NCBI GenBank assembly: GCA_027592785.1 | Contig: JAQCLD010000029.1 | Span: forward strand, 1-45,674 | Origin: Acidobacteriota bacterium | GTDB taxonomy: Bacteria; Acidobacteriota; Terriglobia; Bryobacterales; UBA6623 | DNA: 45,674 nucleotides | Reading direction: 5' to 3' | Shown here: positions 42,715-45,674 of the stretch, piece by piece | Numbering within the stretch: position 1 is the stretch's first letter | Layout of the letters: the number at the start of each line of letters is the position of its first letter | Notes under the pieces: generated by a model | What the model was told of the DNA's origin: nothing | Database searches by the model: none | The model's input: only the letters and a program-made list of their open reading frames with translations | Made by a program: the position numbers and the translations under genes

Positions 42715-43392
42715 CTATGGCGCTCGGAGGAGGGTGTTGAAGCCCTCGGTGGTCAGCCGCTTCCGGCTTTCCTCGGCGGCTTCGCGGCTAGCGAAAGGTC
42801 CTACCAGGACACGATGCCATCCATCGCCGCGGTCGGCTTCGATGTGCGCCGGGTACCCTTTCCCTCTCAGATTGCTTGCGACGCTGTTCGCATCCGCCGC
42901 CACGCGAACTGCCGATACTTGGACGTTGTAGCCCGCCGCACTTGCCGTGCTCTGTCCAGACGCGGCCTGCCCGGCGGGTCGCGGCGTGGGCGGAGTCGCA
43001 GGGCGCGGCGTGGGAGCAGCCGCGGTGGCAGCCGCCTTCTGCTGCGCTGGCGGAGGGGCGGGCGTCGGAGCCGGTTTGGGCGGAGGCGGCGTTTCGACAA
43101 CGCGAGGAGACTCTTTGGTTTCCACGCGACGCGGAGCTGCCGCCGGTTCAGGCGCTCCTTCTTCGGCGGGCATCAGCAGGCTATCGGGCAGCCGAACTTC
43201 CTCTTGGGTGGGCGCGGGCGGCGGAGCTTCCGCCAATTCCGGCGCTGGCCGCGCGCCTTCGCCGTGGCCAAATCCCACAACATAGCCCACCGAAAAGAAT
43301 GCCGCGAAAAACACCACAACCACAAAGAACAGGCTCAGTAGTTGCCGGTTGCTCAGCACAAGTTCAAACCCGCTGTCTCGCTGCTCAGCCAT
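42715..43392 (-). CDS. SPOR-domain membrane protein
   Basis: This is a protein of about 225 residues. A cytoplasmic N-terminus is followed by one transmembrane helix (LLSLFFVVVVFFAAFFSVGY), a long Pro/Ala-rich linker and a C-terminal SPOR domain (YNVQVSAVRVAADANSVASN, then GWHRVLVGPFASREAAEESR). SPOR domains bind denuded peptidoglycan glycan strands, often at the division site. I choose ATG 43392 with a GGAAGCGGA ribosome-binding region; GTG 43413 is a longer alternative. It precedes lipA. Confidence 0.88.
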   Translation of the reverse strand: MAEQRDSGFELVLSNRQLLSLFFVVVVFFAAFFSVGYVVGFGHGEGARPAPELAEAPPPAPTQEEVRLPDSLLMPAEEGAPEPAAAPRRVETKESPRVVETPPPPKPAPTPAPPPAQQKAAATAAAPTPRPATPPTPRPAGQAASGQSTASAAGYNVQVSAVRVAADANSVASNLRGKGYPAHIEADRGDGWHRVLVGPFASREAAEESRKRLTTEGFNTLLRAP

Positions 43393-43442
43393 TCCGCTTC
43401 CCATTCTAGTCACTACAGGGCGAGAACCCTAGCGCATCCGGT

Positions 43443-44228
43443 TCAACCTTTGTCAGTTTTGTCCTGTATGCCTTTTGCCGCAGATTGGGCCCACGCCGAG
43501 AGGCCTTGAATCAGGTCGATCGGAAGCGGGAACACCACGGTCGTATTTTTCTCGACGCCGATTTCGGTCAGCGTTTGCAGGTAGCGCAAAGTGATCGAGG
43601 TGGGCTCGGTGGCCAGCATCTTGGCCGCTTCAGCCAGCTTGTAGGAGGCTTGTAACTCGCCGTCCGCGTGGATGACCTTGGCGCGCCGTTCGCGCTCAGC
43701 CTCGGCTTGCCGCGCGATCGCCCGGATCATCGACTCCGGCAGGTCGACATGTTTCACTTCGACGGCCTGTACCTTGATGCCCCACTGCTCGGTTTGTTCA
43801 TCGAGGGTGCCCTGTAGTCGTCCATTGAGCTTCTCGCGCTGGCCTAATAGTTCGTCCAACTCCGCCTCGCCTAGGATGGCTCGCAGCCGCGTCTGCGCTA
43901 ACTGCGACGTGGCATAAACGAATTGCTCCACCTCGACGACCGCTTTCAACGGCTCGACGACCCGGAAGAAGACCACCGCACTGACCTTGACCGTGACATT
44001 GTCCTTCGTCACGACGTCCTGCGGCGGGACGTCCATCGTCTCCACTCGCAGCGAGATGCGCTCCATGCGGTCAATCGGCGCGAAGACGAAGACCATGCCC
44101 GGGCCCTTGGCGGCGGGCAGCAAGCGGCCCAGCCGAAAGACGACCCCGCGTTCGTACTCCATCAGGATCTTGACGCTATTGAAAAGATAAAGCGCGACGA
44201 TGGCGAAGACGATCCAAGTAAAGCCCAT
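43443..44228 (-). CDS. Slipin/stomatin-type SPFH (band 7) protein
   Basis: The 261-residue membrane-associated scaffold has an N-terminal hydrophobic helix ([18 protein letters not shown]), then the band 7 core beginning [20 protein letters not shown], with VDVPP-type sequence ([20 protein letters not shown] region) and a coiled-coil segment ([20 protein letters not shown]). The C-terminal region [15 protein letters not shown] is typical of slipins. It lies 38 bases after the NfeD-type protease gene, the well-known NfeD-stomatin pairing, in which the protease is thought to act on the scaffold. Confidence 0.93.
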   Translation of the reverse strand: MGFTWIVFAIVALYLFNSVKILMEYERGVVFRLGRLLPAAKGPGMVFVFAPIDRMERISLRVETMDVPPQDVVTKDNVTVKVSAVVFFRVVEPLKAVVEVEQFVYATSQLAQTRLRAILGEAELDELLGQREKLNGRLQGTLDEQTEQWGIKVQAVEVKHVDLPESMIRAIARQAEAERERRAKVIHADGELQASYKLAEAAKMLATEPTSITLRYLQTLTEIGVEKNTTVVFPLPIDLIQGLSAWAQSAAKGIQDKTDKG

Positions 44229-44266
44229 GTGATTCCCCTTTGCGGCGCTAGCTTAGCAGAGCGGCG

Positions 44267-45580
44267 CTATTCCTCTACCGGTTCCACCGTCAGCCGTAGG
44301 CCATCCACCGCTGATATACGCACTTTCGAGCCGGCGGCGATCGGCGTCGAGGCGCTGGCGTTCCACAATTCTCCGTGAATGAAGACGCGGCCGTCTTCGG
44401 CGATATCCGTTCTGGCGGAGCCGATCGCGTCAATCAGCGCTTCGCTGCCCGTTAGCACCTTGGAGCGAAACGCCCGCACGGCCAGCTGCAATAGAAAGAC
44501 CGTGATCAGCGCAAAGGGGACGACAATCGTCAGCGCCATTCCCCAGCCGATCGACAGCTCCGGGATCTCCGTGTCAATCAGCATGACTATGCCCAACGCC
44601 ATCGCTACAATGCCGCCGATCGCCAGTACCCCATGCGAAACGACGAACGCCTCCATCACCAGACAGCTAGCCCCAAAAACGATCAGCGCCGCTCCCGCCC
44701 AGTTGATCGGCAACAACGAGAGAGCCATCAGCCCGACTAAAACCAGCACGCCCCCGGCCACCCCCGGCAAAATCAGTCCCGGGTGAGTGAACTCCACGTA
44801 CACACCAAGCACTCCCAACACCAGCACGATCAGTGCCAGGCCAGGATTGATCAGCGGCAATAACACCCGCTGCCGATAACTGAGCGCCGTGGGCTCAACG
44901 ACGGCTCCTTGCAGATGCAGCACTGTTTCGGTTCCGTCGAAACGCTTGACGGTTCTGCGGTCCAGCTGCAACAGCAGGTCGGCCGTATTTGGTGAAATCA
45001 ACTCGATAAGGTTTTGTTCGAGAGCCTCTTCTTCGGTGAACGCGCGGCTTGAGATCACCGCTTCTTCGGCGAGTTCCGAATTGCGGCCGCGCTTTTCGGT
45101 GATGGCTCGGACCTTGGCGGCCGCGTCGTTCTCGACTTTCAGCTTCATCACCTCGTCCATTTCGCCGCCCATCGCCAATACCGGATGCGCCGCTCCCGTG
45201 TTCGTCCCCGGAGCCATCGCCGCCACATCGCCGGCTACCAGGATCAGAAATCCTGCCGATGCCGCCTTGCCTCCGCTGGGCCCAACGTAGGTAACCACCG
45301 GAACCTTCGAAGCAATCAGTTGCCGGATGATGTCCTCGGTGGCGCTCAACAGGCCGCCGGGCGTATCGAGGCGGACCAAAACTAGGGCTGCGTTGCGCTT
45401 CTCGGCTTGTTCGATCGCGCTCGCCACGATTTCCGCCGTCAAAGGGTGCACAACCCTGTCGATGTCCACCTGGATGACTAGCGGAGAGGTTGTTTGGCCT
45501 GCTAAACGAACCCCCAGTCCGGCCGTCAGCGCGAGGCAACAGCCGACCGCGAGCAGAACCCAACTTTTCGAGGCGGTCAA
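44267..45580 (-). CDS. NfeD-family membrane serine protease (ClpP-like domain plus NfeD domain)
   Basis: The 437-residue protein has a signal or anchor helix (SWVLLAVGCCLALTAGLGV), then a ClpP-class protease domain with VLVRLDTPGGLLSATEDIIR and the nucleophile region GGKAASAGFLILVAGD. Four to five transmembrane helices follow, then a C-terminal OB-fold NfeDC domain (GEALIDAIGSARTDIAEDGR-like, with VFIHGELWNA). It is probably involved in membrane-protein quality control with the slipin. The start is TTG at 45580. A -10-like TATACT at 45597-45592 leaves almost no leader, so it may be leaderless. Confidence 0.92.
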   Translation of the reverse strand: MTASKSWVLLAVGCCLALTAGLGVRLAGQTTSPLVIQVDIDRVVHPLTAEIVASAIEQAEKRNAALVLVRLDTPGGLLSATEDIIRQLIASKVPVVTYVGPSGGKAASAGFLILVAGDVAAMAPGTNTGAAHPVLAMGGEMDEVMKLKVENDAAAKVRAITEKRGRNSELAEEAVISSRAFTEEEALEQNLIELISPNTADLLLQLDRRTVKRFDGTETVLHLQGAVVEPTALSYRQRVLLPLINPGLALIVLVLGVLGVYVEFTHPGLILPGVAGGVLVLVGLMALSLLPINWAGAALIVFGASCLVMEAFVVSHGVLAIGGIVAMALGIVMLIDTEIPELSIGWGMALTIVVPFALITVFLLQLAVRAFRSKVLTGSEALIDAIGSARTDIAEDGRVFIHGELWNASASTPIAAGSKVRISAVDGLRLTVEPVEE

Positions 45581-45674
45581 AACGTATTCAGTATAGGGCG
45601 CGAGCCCTGCCCCAAATCCGTCGGTAAGGATTAGGGCGAGGGCGCGGTAGGGGTGAGCGAAGGTGTCGGGAGGG

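Noticed and set aside
41694..42740. 348-codon plus-strand frame over lipA
   Set aside because: It runs antisense to all LipA cysteine motifs and shows no family signature.

Overview
The window reads as a GC-rich chromosomal segment of a Gram-negative, LPS-bearing bacterium. It carries LptD, Lnt, a TonB-type receptor, a TolC-type channel, PQQ/cytochrome c periplasmic oxidation and sulfatases. The Oar-like receptor with an N-terminal carboxypeptidase-regulatory domain, the SigK/RskA-like pair, the DUF4331 protein and many secreted TPR proteins suggest Acidobacteriota (Bryobacter/Solibacter-like). That placement is inference from gene content only. No insertion sequence, prophage, CRISPR array or rRNA was seen.

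Layout. 0.1-3.4 kb: outer-membrane receptor. 3.4-8.9 kb (minus): glycosyltransferase, glyA, lptD and a coupled methyltransferase-like membrane protein. 9.0-10.8 kb: long, eukaryote-like guaA. 10.9-15.3 kb: ECF sigma factor, RskA-like anti-sigma factor, secreted DUF4331 protein and secreted TPR protein, with a strongly foldable intergenic element before the TPR gene. 15.4-20.0 kb: GNAT enzyme, TolC-like protein, ACP phosphodiesterase-like protein and HtrA protease ending in a clear terminator. 20.2-23.3 kb: PilZ protein, alanine racemase, RNase D and a zinc-ribbon/PspC protein. 23.3-29.3 kb (minus): a tightly packed operon of lipoprotein sulfatase, ABC ATPase, PaaK-like adenylate-forming enzyme, substrate-binding lipoprotein and permease. 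29.5-33.6 kb: cytochrome c, PQQ dehydrogenase and a second sulfatase. 33.7-36.6 kb (minus): TPR protein, two related small secreted proteins, a DUF2085 membrane protein and tRNA-Ser(GCT). 36.7-40.4 kb: esterase, a membrane-anchored TPR-like protein and an O-antigen-ligase-like protein. 40.2-45.6 kb (minus): NfeD protease, slipin, SPOR protein, lipoyl synthase and apolipoprotein N-acyltransferase.

The most striking feature is four premature stop codons in three genes. They are TGA in the ABC substrate-binding protein, TAA twice in the second sulfatase, and TAA in the TPR-like gene. In each case the downstream sequence stays in the same frame and continues as a family-like protein. All four lie between 24.8 and 38.1 kb, in accessory genes. 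Recent pseudogenisation, base errors in the assembly and readthrough remain open explanations.

The sulfatase-ABC-PaaK operon next to a PQQ dehydrogenase and a second sulfatase looks like a catabolic island for a sulfated, possibly aromatic, organic compound. Sulfate would be removed in the periplasm, the product imported, and its carboxyl group activated in the cytoplasm. The substrate is unknown. All calls come from reading translations and motifs by eye. No database search, folding software or promoter model was run.
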